This document shows, in pieces, positions 1-7,137 of a DNA stretch of 12,509 nucleotides (the stretch's first letter is position 1; every line of letters starts with the position of its first letter). The position numbers were made by a program, and so were the translations under genes. This DNA is from Candidatus Aenigmatarchaeota archaeon. Its GTDB lineage: Archaea > Aenigmatarchaeota > Aenigmatarchaeia > CG10238-14 > SpSt-28. The notes under the pieces are model-generated. The model had not been told where the DNA came from and made no database searches. It was given only the letters and a program-made list of their open reading frames with translations. Where the stretch lies: positions 1-12,509 of the forward strand of contig JAGDWU010000092.1 of NCBI GenBank assembly GCA_023256115.1, in the 5' to 3' direction.

Positions 1-312
1 TAGATCTTTATGCAAATGCATAATTCCGACATATTCTTTATCTAAACCAAAAAAGAGTGGAGCTAACCTAGTTGATCGCTCAAGCAAAATTGGCAATACT
101 CCGCTTGCATTAGGATCTAATGTTCCTATATGTCCACATTTATTTATTTTTAATAAATTTTTTACTTCGCTTGTTATTTGATGGCTTGTTGGGCCAATGT
201 GCTTATCTAAAACTATAATTCCAGTTTTTTTAAGCTCTTCTAAATCTCTTTTTTCTGGTTCTTTGCCAAATCTTTCATCTGTTTCTTCATCTAATGTTCT
301 ATATAACCACAT
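1..312 (-). CDS. cbf5: Cbf5, archaeal H/ACA RNA pseudouridine synthase (N-terminal part)
   Basis: This is the first 104 residues; the gene continues past the left edge, so the rest of the catalytic domain and the PUA domain are not visible. Cbf5 is the catalytic subunit of archaeal box H/ACA RNPs (with Nop10, Gar1 and L7Ae). It isomerises uridine to pseudouridine in rRNA and can also act on tRNA U55. Seen here are the family's opening stretch GIIVLDKHIGPTSHQ (residues 31-45) and the catalytic loop GHIGTLDPNASGVLP (60-74) with the nucleophile Asp66, followed by RSTRL and KEYVGIMHLH. The usual LDKPxGPTSH has His in place of Pro. The ATG shares its A with the TAA of the upstream eL14 gene (TAATG), which fixes the start and suggests translational coupling. 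The order eL34-eL14-Cbf5 is the conserved archaeal one, which supports Cbf5 over bacterial-type TruB. Confidence 0.95.
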   Translation of the reverse strand, partial: MWLYRTLDEETDERFGKEPEKRDLEELKKTGIIVLDKHIGPTSHQITSEVKNLLKINKCGHIGTLDPNASGVLPILLERSTRLAPLFFGLDKEYVGIMHLHKDL

Positions 313-647
313 TAAGATTTTTTCTCTTTCTTTTCCTTCTTTTTCTCTTCTGCTTTTTTCATTTCTTTTATTTCATATGCTGCAGGCAATTTCAAATGAA
401 ACTTTCTATAAAGCTTGCTTTCTATCCATGCTTGCAAAACTTCTTCATCGCTTGCATCTTCTTTTATATTTAATTTTAATCCAGTATCCTCTAAATGCAT
501 TATATTACATCTTCTTCTCTTTACGCCAGTTAAAATTTTTGGACCCGTAATTAAAACAAAATTATCATCTATTTTTTTAACTACAACAGCATATCTTGAA
601 GCTTCCCTTCCTTTTGTTTTTATTACTATACTACCAACTTCAATCAT
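312..647 (-). CDS. rpl14e: 50S ribosomal protein L14e (eL14)
   Basis: This 111-residue protein of the large ribosomal subunit is found only in archaea and eukaryotes. The N-terminal half is a KOW-type SH3 barrel, with the start MIEVGSIVIKTKGREASRYA and the segment VLITGPKILTGVKRRRCNI (about residues 31-49), both characteristic of eL14. The C-terminal 20 residues are a run of Lys and Glu (EMKKAEEKKKEKKEKKS) with no globular character. This is longer than the usual archaeal eL14 and is presumably a flexible rRNA-contacting tail. The gene lies 4 bases after the eL34 stop and overlaps cbf5 by one base (TAATG). This eL34-eL14-cbf5 neighbourhood matches other archaea. No Shine-Dalgarno motif is visible, so it is probably translated by coupling within the operon. 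Confidence 0.93.
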   Translation of the reverse strand: MIEVGSIVIKTKGREASRYAVVVKKIDDNFVLITGPKILTGVKRRRCNIMHLEDTGLKLNIKEDASDEEVLQAWIESKLYRKFHLKLPAAYEIKEMKKAEEKKKEKKEKKS

Positions 648-651
648 ATTA

Positions 652-846
652 TTATTTTATTCCTTTTAACTTTTTAATAATTTTTCTTGCTTCCTCTTTT
701 ATTTTTTTAGTTGCACATTTACTACATAAATAGCCGCCATATTTCCTACTTACTCTTTTCATAGATTTTGGTAAAAACCTTAATTTTTCCGCTTTTGGAA
801 TTCCGAGCAATACTCTTTTGCAAATTGCACACTTCATATATCCCAT
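652..846 (-). CDS. rpl34e: 50S ribosomal protein L34e (eL34), N-terminally shortened
   Basis: This 64-residue zinc-ribbon protein of the large subunit starts almost directly at the zinc site. The ligands are the pairs C6-x2-C9 (KCAICKR) and C41-x2-C44 (LCSKC), with the typical GIPKAEKLRFLPKSMKRVSR linker between them. Archaeal eL34 is usually around 85-90 residues and begins with a basic RSRS...TPGGRT segment before the first Cys pair. Here that segment is missing, and an in-frame TAA lies 15 bases upstream of the ATG, so no longer start is possible. The ATG overlaps the previous gene's TAA by one base (TAATG). The internal ATG at codon 4 is a less likely alternative. The identification is firm; the truncation is real unless the assembly has an error. 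Confidence 0.93.
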   Translation of the reverse strand: MGYMKCAICKRVLLGIPKAEKLRFLPKSMKRVSRKYGGYLCSKCATKKIKEEARKIIKKLKGIK

Positions 847-1130
847 TATAAAAGGTTTTTAAAAGTAATATAAAAAGTAAACAAGTTTATAAAAAACCAA
901 AAATACCAATCTAAATTTCCAAAAGGAGTTTTAATAATTAAATTTTTAAACAAGTAACCAAACAACAAAGAAATCATTAAAGTAAAAAAGATAAAAATAA
1001 ACGAAATTATAAAAATCTTAACAATTTCTTTTTTTCCTATTTTAAAAATTAAAAATCTTTTGATAAATTTTTCTTCTACTTTAATTTGAAAAAAAGCAAT
1101 TATAATAGAAACGATTGTTATTTCAATCAT
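846..1130 (-). CDS. Small EMC3/DUF106 (YidC-like) family membrane protein, probable
   Basis: This 94-residue hydrophobic protein has a short hydrophobic N-terminus (about 3-15), a long membrane helix (about 36-61) and a second one (about 74-92). It sits between secY and rpl34e. In many archaea that slot holds adk plus a DUF106/EMC3-family protein (Ylp1), a YidC/Oxa1-superfamily insertase of roughly 170-200 residues with three membrane helices and a cytosolic coiled coil. The C-terminal PFGNLDWYFWFFINLF resembles the family's closing helix, which typically has a G-x-L-x-W-x-x-W/F pattern. The basic stretch IKRFLIFKIGKKE (23-35) is where the coiled coil would be, so that hairpin seems almost completely deleted. 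The start overlaps secY by ATGA. The family call rests on position, topology and the C-terminal pattern, so it is moderate. If wrong, it is an unknown small membrane protein. Confidence 0.6.
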   Translation of the reverse strand: MIEITIVSIIIAFFQIKVEEKFIKRFLIFKIGKKEIVKIFIISFIFIFFTLMISLLFGYLFKNLIIKTPFGNLDWYFWFFINLFTFYITFKNLL

Positions 1131-2512
1131 TCCAAGTTAAATAGTTTCGGCAAGGCTTGTTCTCTTTCTCTTTTTAAGTTTTCATAAGTTGAATATGATA
1201 TAGAGGTTGCTAAAATTAACCCAATTCCACCAATTATTCCAAAAATTTCTGAAATTATCGCAATCAAACCAACTATTATTCCGCTTAAAATTGATAAAGT
1301 AGGAATGTATTTATTTAAAATTTTTTCAATATCTTGTTTTGTTCTAAATCCAGAAATTGTGAATCCGCTTTCATATAGTGAATCTGCAATATCTTTTGCT
1401 GTCATTCCACCAATATTAACCCAAGTATATGAAAAAAGAACAGAAAGAGAAATTATTATAAATGAGTGAATTAGAAGTCTAATTAAATCTATATTAAAAA
1501 TTGATTTTGGTGATGTTATATAGTAAATGAATCCGCTAACAGGTCCTTGAGTTGAAGATATACAACCTAATATTCCACAAAAAGTATCATATGCTACTTG
1601 AGTTTTTGCTAGCGAAAAAGCAAGAAACTGAAAATTTGCTATTAAAGCATAAGTAAAAATAAGAGGTAAAATGCTAGTATATAGTAAAGATAACTCTAGC
1701 GGCCTAGAAAAAATTGGGACTTGAAAGGTAATAGGAATTTCTATTCTCGTTCTTAATAAAATTATTAAAAGAAGCATTGTTGCAATTGTTAAAAATAAAG
1801 ATAAAAATTCGGATATAAATGTTTTAATATTTTTATCTTTTAAAGAAAAAACAAAAGTAAAAGCCTTACTTATTGGATAAGAATTTTCATTTAATAGCAC
1901 AAAAGAATTGTGAATGCTATCATAAGAAAAAGGACTTAAAGTATTTACTATAACTGTTTGACTTACTCCTAAAAATATTATTAAATTTATTCCACTTATA
2001 AATGTATATTTGTTAGCTATTTCAACCAAAAAATAAATTAAAAAAGTTCCAATAACAATTTGAATAAAAACAAAAATTTTTAAAAATAAATTTTCTTTAA
2101 TTGGTAATATTTTTCCATGTACAAAGAAAAGAGATTCAAAAAATATAAATATAACGATAAATAATTTTTCTAAGCTATTATATTTTTTTCTCCCTTCTGG
2201 CTCTCTAATATTTATATTTATTATTTTTGATGTTACAAGTATGTGCAAAATAATTCCCGCAACTATAATTGGACTTATTCCTAAAGTTGCAAGAGTATTT
2301 AATTTAGCTCCAAGCAATGCTGAAAAAATTAATTGATTGAAAAATTGGATTGTTTGTGTTGTGTGTGTACCTATGAGAGGAACATGAGAAAGTAGAAAAT
2401 ATAAAGCAACAATTAAAAAAAGCCAAAACATTTTCTCTTTAAATGATAAAGGTCTTTCAGGTTTTTTAACTGTTGGAATATAATTTGATAAGCTATATAT
2501 ATCTATTTTCAT
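1127..2512 (-). CDS. secY: Protein translocase subunit SecY (Sec61 alpha)
   Basis: This 461-residue polytopic membrane protein forms the central channel of the Sec translocon, which exports or inserts nascent chains with SecE and Sec61beta. About ten membrane helices can be followed, starting with TM1 (about 28-45) after a cytosolic amphipathic start (KPERPLSFKEKMFW). The plug/TM2 region (about 60-93) contains the family motif LGISPIIVAGIILHIL, followed by a charged cytosolic loop REPEGRKKYNSLEK. The C-terminus shows the conserved NIGG...DIADSLYESGFTISGFR loop (TM8-TM9 side) and the last helix GGIGLILATSISYSTYENL. The length is normal for archaeal SecY. It overlaps rpl15 by ATGA at its start and the next membrane gene by ATGA at its end. 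Co-translation next to a YidC-like protein fits a membrane-insertion unit. Confidence 0.96.
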   Translation of the reverse strand: MKIDIYSLSNYIPTVKKPERPLSFKEKMFWLFLIVALYFLLSHVPLIGTHTTQTIQFFNQLIFSALLGAKLNTLATLGISPIIVAGIILHILVTSKIININIREPEGRKKYNSLEKLFIVIFIFFESLFFVHGKILPIKENLFLKIFVFIQIVIGTFLIYFLVEIANKYTFISGINLIIFLGVSQTVIVNTLSPFSYDSIHNSFVLLNENSYPISKAFTFVFSLKDKNIKTFISEFLSLFLTIATMLLLIILLRTRIEIPITFQVPIFSRPLELSLLYTSILPLIFTYALIANFQFLAFSLAKTQVAYDTFCGILGCISSTQGPVSGFIYYITSPKSIFNIDLIRLLIHSFIIISLSVLFSYTWVNIGGMTAKDIADSLYESGFTISGFRTKQDIEKILNKYIPTLSILSGIIVGLIAIISEIFGIIGGIGLILATSISYSTYENLKREREQALPKLFNLE

Positions 2513-2934
2513 TTTAGTATAACTTTTCCACCAAGTTTTTCAACTTTTTCGATTGCTTTTTTACTTGCCTCTTTAACAATTATTTCGGCTTGAAAATTTA
2601 AATTTCCTTTTGCTAATAATTTATCATACCCTGCTTTTGTTAAGTCGATAATAATTTTACCATTCTCTTTTTTAGCAATTTGTAAATTAAGAAATTCTTC
2701 TATTTTTTCGTTTATATCAATAAGATTTATAATTTTCTTCTCTTTTCTTAAAGGATATCTGAATCCTTCTTTTCCAAAATGATCTCTAGCATATTTTAAA
2801 GTATATAACCACTTATGCTTATGTAAACCAGCATTTCCTCTTCCACCGCGGGATCCGGCTCCTCTTGGATAGCCATGCCTTCCATGATAAGTCCTTTCCC
2901 CTCTTCTTCTTTTCTTTTTAAACCTAACTACCAT
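2509..2934 (-). CDS. rpl15: 50S ribosomal protein L15 (uL15)
   Basis: This is a universal large-subunit protein of 141 residues in its archaeal form. The extended basic N-terminus, rich in Gly and Arg (RGERTYHGRHGYPRGAGSRG, 11-30, then GRGNAGLHKHKW), threads into 23S rRNA. The middle carries the FGKEGFRYPLRKEKKIINL segment. The C-terminal globular part (about 95-141) ends in EKVEKLGGKVILK, as in the L15/L18e family. It is followed by secY with an ATGA overlap, the classical L15-SecY order. In most archaea L30 comes before L15; here metG does, so the operon has been cut between L30 and L15. The 37-base gap upstream has a weak ATTTAAGT TATA-like stretch that could give it its own promoter. Confidence 0.96.
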   Translation of the reverse strand: MVVRFKKKRRRGERTYHGRHGYPRGAGSRGGRGNAGLHKHKWLYTLKYARDHFGKEGFRYPLRKEKKIINLIDINEKIEEFLNLQIAKKENGKIIIDLTKAGYDKLLAKGNLNFQAEIIVKEASKKAIEKVEKLGGKVILK

Positions 2935-2971
2935 ATTATATTTTCATTTTTACTTAAATGATGCTCTCAAA
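2935..2971 (-). promoter_or_regulatory. Possible internal promoter ahead of rpl15
   Basis: This 37-base gap between the metG stop and the rpl15 start is the largest non-coding break in the minus-strand block. Read on the minus strand it contains ATTTAAGTA (2959-2951), centred about 21 bases before the rpl15 ATG. That resembles an archaeal TATA box at slightly short distance for a leaderless mRNA. In DNA this AT-rich such matches are common, so the call is weak. Confidence 0.25.
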
Positions 2972-4618
2972 TTATTCTAATTTCAAAGGCTTAAAAATTA
3001 TTTCTACATATTTTAACTTTTTATTTTTCAATTCTATTTTTCCAACTCTTTTAAATGATCCAAAAAAATTTTTTTCAATATCAAGCATTTCGAAAACTTT
3101 TTCAGAAAAGCTAGGAATGAAAGGCCATAACAAAATAGCTAAATCTTTTACCAAATTTGCTGAAAACATTAAAACTCTTTTCTTTTTTTCTTCATCAGCT
3201 TTCCATGGTTCATTTTCTTGAAAGTATTTATTTCCTAGTGTGCTTAATTCAATTATTTTTTCTAAAGCCCTTTTGAATTCTAAATTTAAAACTTTTTCTT
3301 TTATTTCTTTTTTCATTTTCTTTATTTCTTTTAAAATTTTCCTTTCTTCTTCACTTAACTTTGCAGATGGTATTTCACCTTCAAAATTTTTATTTATAAA
3401 ACTTAAAACTCTATAAACAAAATTTGAAATGTTACCTATTAAAATTGAATTTATTTTTTCTTCAAATTCTTTAACTACAAAATTTGAATCTTTTTTTTCA
3501 GGTAAAATTAGTGAAAGATAAAATCTTATATAATCTGGTTCAATTTCATAAGATTTATCTTTTATTTTAACACTTATTTTATCTTGATCAACTTCAAAGA
3601 AAACCCCCCAATTTTGGCTTTTAGAAATTTTTCTATTTTCAAAATTTAAATACTCCATTCCACCAACATTATAAGGCAATGCTAAATTTGCACCCATTAA
3701 AATTGCTGGCCACCAAATTGTGTGAAATACAATGTTATCCTTTCCTATAAAATGATATATTCTGCCCTTCTTTTTAATCCAAAAATATTCATATAATTCT
3801 GGTTTACCAATTTTTTCAAATAACTCTTTAGAAAAAGAAATATAACCAATAGGTGCATCAAACCAAACATAAAAAACTTTATTTTCATATCCTTCTAAAG
3901 GAACTTTTATTCCCCAACTTAAATCTCTAGTTATTGCTCTTTCTTTTAACCCTTCTTTTAAAAAGCCTAAAGAATAATTTAGTACATTTTCTTTCCAATA
4001 CTTTTTTTTACTTAGCCATTTTTCTAACTTTTTTGCAAATTTAGGTAAATTAAAAAATAAATGTTTTGTCTTTTTAAAAACTACTTTAGAGCCACAAATT
4101 ACACATTTTGGTTCTATTAGTTCTATTGGATCTAATAATCTTCCGCAATTTTCACATTGATCACCTCTAGCTTTTTCATACTTACAATAAGGACAAATCC
4201 CTTCTACCCATCTGTCTGGCAAAAATCTTTTATCATTTTCGCAATAACTCATATCTATTTCCCTTTCTATTATATAACCCCTTTCTAATAGCTTTTTAAA
4301 TATTTCTTTTGTTATTTGATGGTTTGTTTGATTTGAAGTTCTGGAAAATATATCATAAGAAATTTTCAAAAAATCGTAAATTTTTTTGTGTAGCACATAA
4401 TACTTATCGCACAGTTCTTTTGGAGTTATTCCTTGTTTAAATGCAGCAACCTCTATTGGGCTTCCATGTTCATCTGTTCCACCAACAAAATAACTTTCAT
4501 AACCAAAAATTTTTAAAAATCTATGAAAAATATCAGCAGGTAAATGTGAACCTGCAACATTTCCAACATGCGGCAAATTATTTGCATAAGGCAATGCTGC
4601 TGTTACTAAATATTTCAC
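2972..4618 (-). CDS. metG: Methionyl-tRNA synthetase (class Ia)
   Basis: This 548-residue enzyme charges initiator and elongator tRNA-Met with methionine using ATP. The HIGH-type motif is PHVGN (16-20) and the KMSKS-type loop is KISKS (330-334). Core motifs GGTDEHGSP (46-54) and VFYVWFDAPIGY (248-259) are intact. The zinc-binding insert has CPYC (142-145) and CENC (155-158), making one full knuckle. A second knuckle has C126, C172 and C175, but position 129, usually Cys in two-knuckle archaeal enzymes, is Asp. The helical anticodon domain (about 375-520) follows. The protein ends without the appended C-terminal tRNA-binding OB domain seen in many longer MetRS. The start codon is GTG: tfb's TGA and this GTG form GTGA, a 4-base overlap that settles the start and suggests coupling to tfb. 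Confidence 0.97.
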   Translation of the reverse strand: MKYLVTAALPYANNLPHVGNVAGSHLPADIFHRFLKIFGYESYFVGGTDEHGSPIEVAAFKQGITPKELCDKYYVLHKKIYDFLKISYDIFSRTSNQTNHQITKEIFKKLLERGYIIEREIDMSYCENDKRFLPDRWVEGICPYCKYEKARGDQCENCGRLLDPIELIEPKCVICGSKVVFKKTKHLFFNLPKFAKKLEKWLSKKKYWKENVLNYSLGFLKEGLKERAITRDLSWGIKVPLEGYENKVFYVWFDAPIGYISFSKELFEKIGKPELYEYFWIKKKGRIYHFIGKDNIVFHTIWWPAILMGANLALPYNVGGMEYLNFENRKISKSQNWGVFFEVDQDKISVKIKDKSYEIEPDYIRFYLSLILPEKKDSNFVVKEFEEKINSILIGNISNFVYRVLSFINKNFEGEIPSAKLSEEERKILKEIKKMKKEIKEKVLNLEFKRALEKIIELSTLGNKYFQENEPWKADEEKKKRVLMFSANLVKDLAILLWPFIPSFSEKVFEMLDIEKNFFGSFKRVGKIELKNKKLKYVEIIFKPLKLE

Positions 4619-5547
4619 GCTTTTTTCTCTATTTCTTTTTCTTTTTTAGCAACTATTTCCTCTATTCCCAAACCTTCCACTATTTCTTTATATCTATTTC
4701 TTATTGTTACTTCAGTTACTTTGCATTTATCTGCTATTTCTTTTTGAGTTCTCGGTTCATTCTCTAAAATAGAAGCGATGTACAAAGCAGCTGCTGCTAC
4801 GCCAGTAGGTCCTTTTCCGCTAATAATTCCCTTTTTTCTTCCTTGAGCTATAATATTTAATGCCCTTTCTCTAACTTTTTCACTTAAATTTAAGAGCGAG
4901 GCAAATCTATTAACAAAATCCTCTGGTTTAATAGGTAAAATCCTTAAATTTAATTGTCTTGCAATAAATCTATAAGCTCTTCCTATTTCTCTTTTTGATG
5001 TTCCAGCAACGCTAGCTATTTCGTCAAATGTCCTTGGTATACCTTCTTCCTTACAAGCAATATATATTAAAGCAGATATTATTGCTTCTATGCTTCTACC
5101 CCTAACAGAACCTTTTTCTATTAGCTGTGAATATAAACTTGCAACTCTCTCTTCAATATTTTTTGGTAATTTTAAATTTGAGCTAATTCTTTCTAATTCT
5201 GTTAAAGCATAAGTTAGTATTCTCTCTTTTGCTTGCATTAATCTTTTAGACCATTGAGCTAACCTATAATATTGAATTCTTTTTTCTGGTTTAACTTTAT
5301 ACAATTCTGTTAATCCTTTGCCAATTTGTGTTCCTAATCCTTTATCATGCTTAGTTATTTTTATTGGGCTTCCTGTTCTGGCTCTTTTTTCTAATTGCTC
5401 AGAACTAAAAGCTCTCCATTCTTGGCCAATATCTACTACACTTTCCTCTAATACCGCTCCGCAATCTGCACAAACATATTCTGCTTTTTCTGGGTTGTAA
5501 ATTATATTTTCGCTTCCACAAACTTTACATACTCTTTTTTTCTCCAT
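4615..5547 (-). CDS. tfb: Transcription initiation factor B (TFB, archaeal TFIIB)
   Basis: This 310-residue general transcription factor bridges TBP-bound promoter DNA and RNA polymerase. The N-terminal zinc ribbon has C7, C10, C26 and C29 (CKVC, CADC). The B-reader/linker follows (GQEWRAFSSEQLEKRARTG, 41-59, and the HDKGLGTQIG stretch, 67-76). Two cyclin-fold repeats span about 110-200 and 205-300. The second repeat carries the helix-turn-helix that reads the BRE element (RTQKEIADKCKVTEVTIRNR, 266-285). The length and all key parts are normal. It heads the minus-strand block with metG overlapping its stop. Its ATG lies only 28 bases from the divergent rpl24 ATG, so both promoters must share that spacer. 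This could allow TFB to influence its own transcription, which is inference. Confidence 0.97.
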   Translation of the reverse strand: MEKKRVCKVCGSENIIYNPEKAEYVCADCGAVLEESVVDIGQEWRAFSSEQLEKRARTGSPIKITKHDKGLGTQIGKGLTELYKVKPEKRIQYYRLAQWSKRLMQAKERILTYALTELERISSNLKLPKNIEERVASLYSQLIEKGSVRGRSIEAIISALIYIACKEEGIPRTFDEIASVAGTSKREIGRAYRFIARQLNLRILPIKPEDFVNRFASLLNLSEKVRERALNIIAQGRKKGIISGKGPTGVAAAALYIASILENEPRTQKEIADKCKVTEVTIRNRYKEIVEGLGIEEIVAKKEKEIEKKA

Positions 5548-5575
5548 ATAGTAAATATAATAACACTATAATATA
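5548..5575. promoter_or_regulatory. Compact divergent promoter between tfb and rpl24
   Basis: Only 28 bases separate the two start codons. The spacer is nearly pure A/T and contains a direct repeat of TATAATA at 5556-5562 and 5567-5573. An archaeal TATA box lies about 26 bases before the transcript start. For a leaderless rpl24 mRNA it would fall around 5550, next to the tfb start codon. For tfb it would fall around 5573, next to the rpl24 start codon, where the minus strand reads TATATTATAG. The two core promoters would therefore overlap, and both mRNAs should be leaderless or nearly so. The exact TATA boxes are inferred from distance, not proven. Confidence 0.55.
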
Positions 5576-5947
5576 ATGATAAAAAGTAAGAAAGCAAGAA
5601 AGCAAAGAAAATATATTAGAGAAGCTCCTTGGCATATTAGAAGGAAATTTCTTAGCGCACACCTTTCGAAAGAATTAAGAGAAAAATATAAAAGAAGAAG
5701 TTTTCCTGTTAGGACTGGCGATCAAGTTATGATAATGAGGGGGAAATTTAAAGGTAAAATAGGAAAAGTTGTTAAAGTTGATTATAAGAAAATTAGAATT
5801 TATGTTGAAGGAATAACAAGAAAAAGAGCAGATGGAAAAGAAGTTCATGTACCAATACATCCAAGTAAAGTTATGATTATTAGTTTAAATTTGGAAGATA
5901 AAAAAAGGGTTGAAGCTCTTGAAAGAAAAATAAAATATGGTGCTTAA
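5576..5947 (+). CDS. rpl24: 50S ribosomal protein L24 (uL24)
   Basis: This 123-residue universal large-subunit protein starts assembly near the 5' end of 23S rRNA. The archaeal/eukaryotic-type basic N-terminus (MIKSKKARKQRKYIREAPWH) is followed by a segment ending RRSFPVRTGDQV (40-51). The KOW motif is VMIMRGKFKGKIGKVVKVD (51-69), and the C-terminus has HVPIHPSKVMI (91-101). The length is typical. It is the first gene of the plus-strand block and probably leaderless, since the divergent spacer is only 28 bases. Its last 11 bases overlap rps4e in another frame. L24-S4e-L5 is the conserved archaeal order. L14/S17, usually just upstream, is replaced here by the divergent tfb, marking another break in the ancestral super-operon. 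Confidence 0.97.
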   Translation: MIKSKKARKQRKYIREAPWHIRRKFLSAHLSKELREKYKRRSFPVRTGDQVMIMRGKFKGKIGKVVKVDYKKIRIYVEGITRKRADGKEVHVPIHPSKVMIISLNLEDKKRVEALERKIKYGA

Positions 5948-6620
5948 AAGATTATTAGCTCCAGATTTTTGGAAAGTAAGCAAAAAGGAATATAAATATG
6001 TAATAGAACCTTTGCCAGGGCCGCATCCAAAATTTTTTTGCATTCCAATTGCAATAATTTTAAGAGATATTTTAAATTTTGCAGATAATATTAAAGAAGT
6101 AAAAAAGATATTAAGCGAAGGTAAAGTAAAAGTTGATGGAAGAGTAATAAAAGAATATAGATTTCCTTGCGGTTTATATGATGTTATTTCTTTAGATGAC
6201 AAAAAATTTTATAGAATTGTACCAACAAAAAAAGGATTGGAATTAAAAGAAATAAATGAAAAGGAAAAGGATTTAAAAATTTGTAAAGTAAAAAATAAAG
6301 TAAAAGTAGCTACAAAAAAATTCCAAATTACTTTGCATGATGGTAAAAATATATTAACTGAAAATAATGAAATAAAAGTTCATGATAGCTTATTGATAAA
6401 AGTTCCAGAAATAAAAATTTTGAAACATATAAAAATGGAAAAAGGAAATTTAGCAGTTGTTTTTAAAGGAAGAAATAGCGGATTTTTAGGAAAAATAGAA
6501 GAAATTTATCCTGGAGATATGTTAAAAGATTGGTTAGTAAAAATTTCTAATAACGAAAAAACTATTTTATCTTTAAGAGATTATGTAATTGCTGTAGAAG
6601 ATTCTATAACAGTAATATGA
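5937..6620 (+). CDS. rps4e: 30S ribosomal protein S4e (eS4)
   Basis: This 227-residue small-subunit protein is specific to archaea and eukaryotes. The N-terminal signature KRLLAPDFWKVSKKEYKYV (4-22) and the PLPGPHPKFFCIPIAIILRD segment (26-43) are unmistakable. An S4-like RNA-binding fold follows (KKILSEGKVKVDGRVIKEY, 56-74), then a central domain. A C-terminal KOW-like stretch, VVFKGRNSGFLGKIEEI, lies in about the last quarter. The ATG lies inside the end of rpl24 (11-base overlap). A GTG at the next codon is an alternative start that would change little. The stop overlaps the rpl5 start as ATGA. The order and lengths match other archaea. Confidence 0.97.
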   Translation: MVLKRLLAPDFWKVSKKEYKYVIEPLPGPHPKFFCIPIAIILRDILNFADNIKEVKKILSEGKVKVDGRVIKEYRFPCGLYDVISLDDKKFYRIVPTKKGLELKEINEKEKDLKICKVKNKVKVATKKFQITLHDGKNILTENNEIKVHDSLLIKVPEIKILKHIKMEKGNLAVVFKGRNSGFLGKIEEIYPGDMLKDWLVKISNNEKTILSLRDYVIAVEDSITVI

Positions 6621-7117
6621 ATCAAATAGAAAATCCGATGAGAAAAATATTTGTAGAGAAAGTTGTACTAAATATTGGCTGTGCTGGTAATATGGAAAAA
6701 ATTGAAAAAGCAAAAAAGTTGCTAGAAATTATAACTGGTAAAAAAGCTGTAATTACATATTCTAGAAAAAGGTCAACATTTGGAATTCCAAAAGGAAGAC
6801 CAATTGGCGTAAAAGTAACAGTAAGAAAAAAAGAAGCTGAAGAATTATTAAGAAAATTGTTGGCAGCAAAAGGAAATAAAATAAAAGCTTCTAGCTTTGA
6901 CGATTATGGCAATTTTAGTTTTGGAATAGAAAAATATTTTGAAATTCCTGGAATAAAATATGATCATACAATAGGGATTTTGGGAATGGATGTTTGTGTT
7001 AGTTTGCGAAGACCTGGCTGCTATTTAAAAGATGGAACAATATCAAAAAAACAAAGAGTAAAAAAAGAAGAGGCAATTGAATTTATGAAAAAGAATTTTG
7101 GAGTAGAGATAATATAA
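6617..7117 (+). CDS. rpl5: 50S ribosomal protein L5 (uL5)
   Basis: This 166-residue universal large-subunit protein binds 5S rRNA and helps form the central protuberance. The archaeal start NPMRKIFVEKVVLNIGCAG (6-24) is clear. It is followed by LEIITGKKAVITYSRKRSTF (36-55) and the PKGRPIGVKVTVR loop (58-70). The later segment FGIEKYFEIPGIKYDHTIGI and the GMDVCVSLRRPG strand are also typical. The ATG overlaps the S4e stop as ATGA, which fixes the start; Met8 is a less likely internal start. Downstream, the expected next gene is S14, but a 66-residue unknown ORF comes first after a 20-base gap. Confidence 0.97.
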   Translation: MNQIENPMRKIFVEKVVLNIGCAGNMEKIEKAKKLLEIITGKKAVITYSRKRSTFGIPKGRPIGVKVTVRKKEAEELLRKLLAAKGNKIKASSFDDYGNFSFGIEKYFEIPGIKYDHTIGILGMDVCVSLRRPGCYLKDGTISKKQRVKKEEAIEFMKKNFGVEII

Positions 7118-7137
7118 ATAACGATTTAAAATAATTT

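Noticed and set aside
197..669. Plus-strand open frames opposite cbf5 and rpl14e
   Set aside because: They are Leu/Ser/Phe-rich antisense shadows of clearly recognisable genes and have no coherent composition.
4441..4767. Plus-strand open frame of 108 codons across the tfb/metG junction
   Set aside because: It lies opposite two firmly identified genes and its His/Phe/Tyr-rich translation is typical of antisense in AT-rich DNA.
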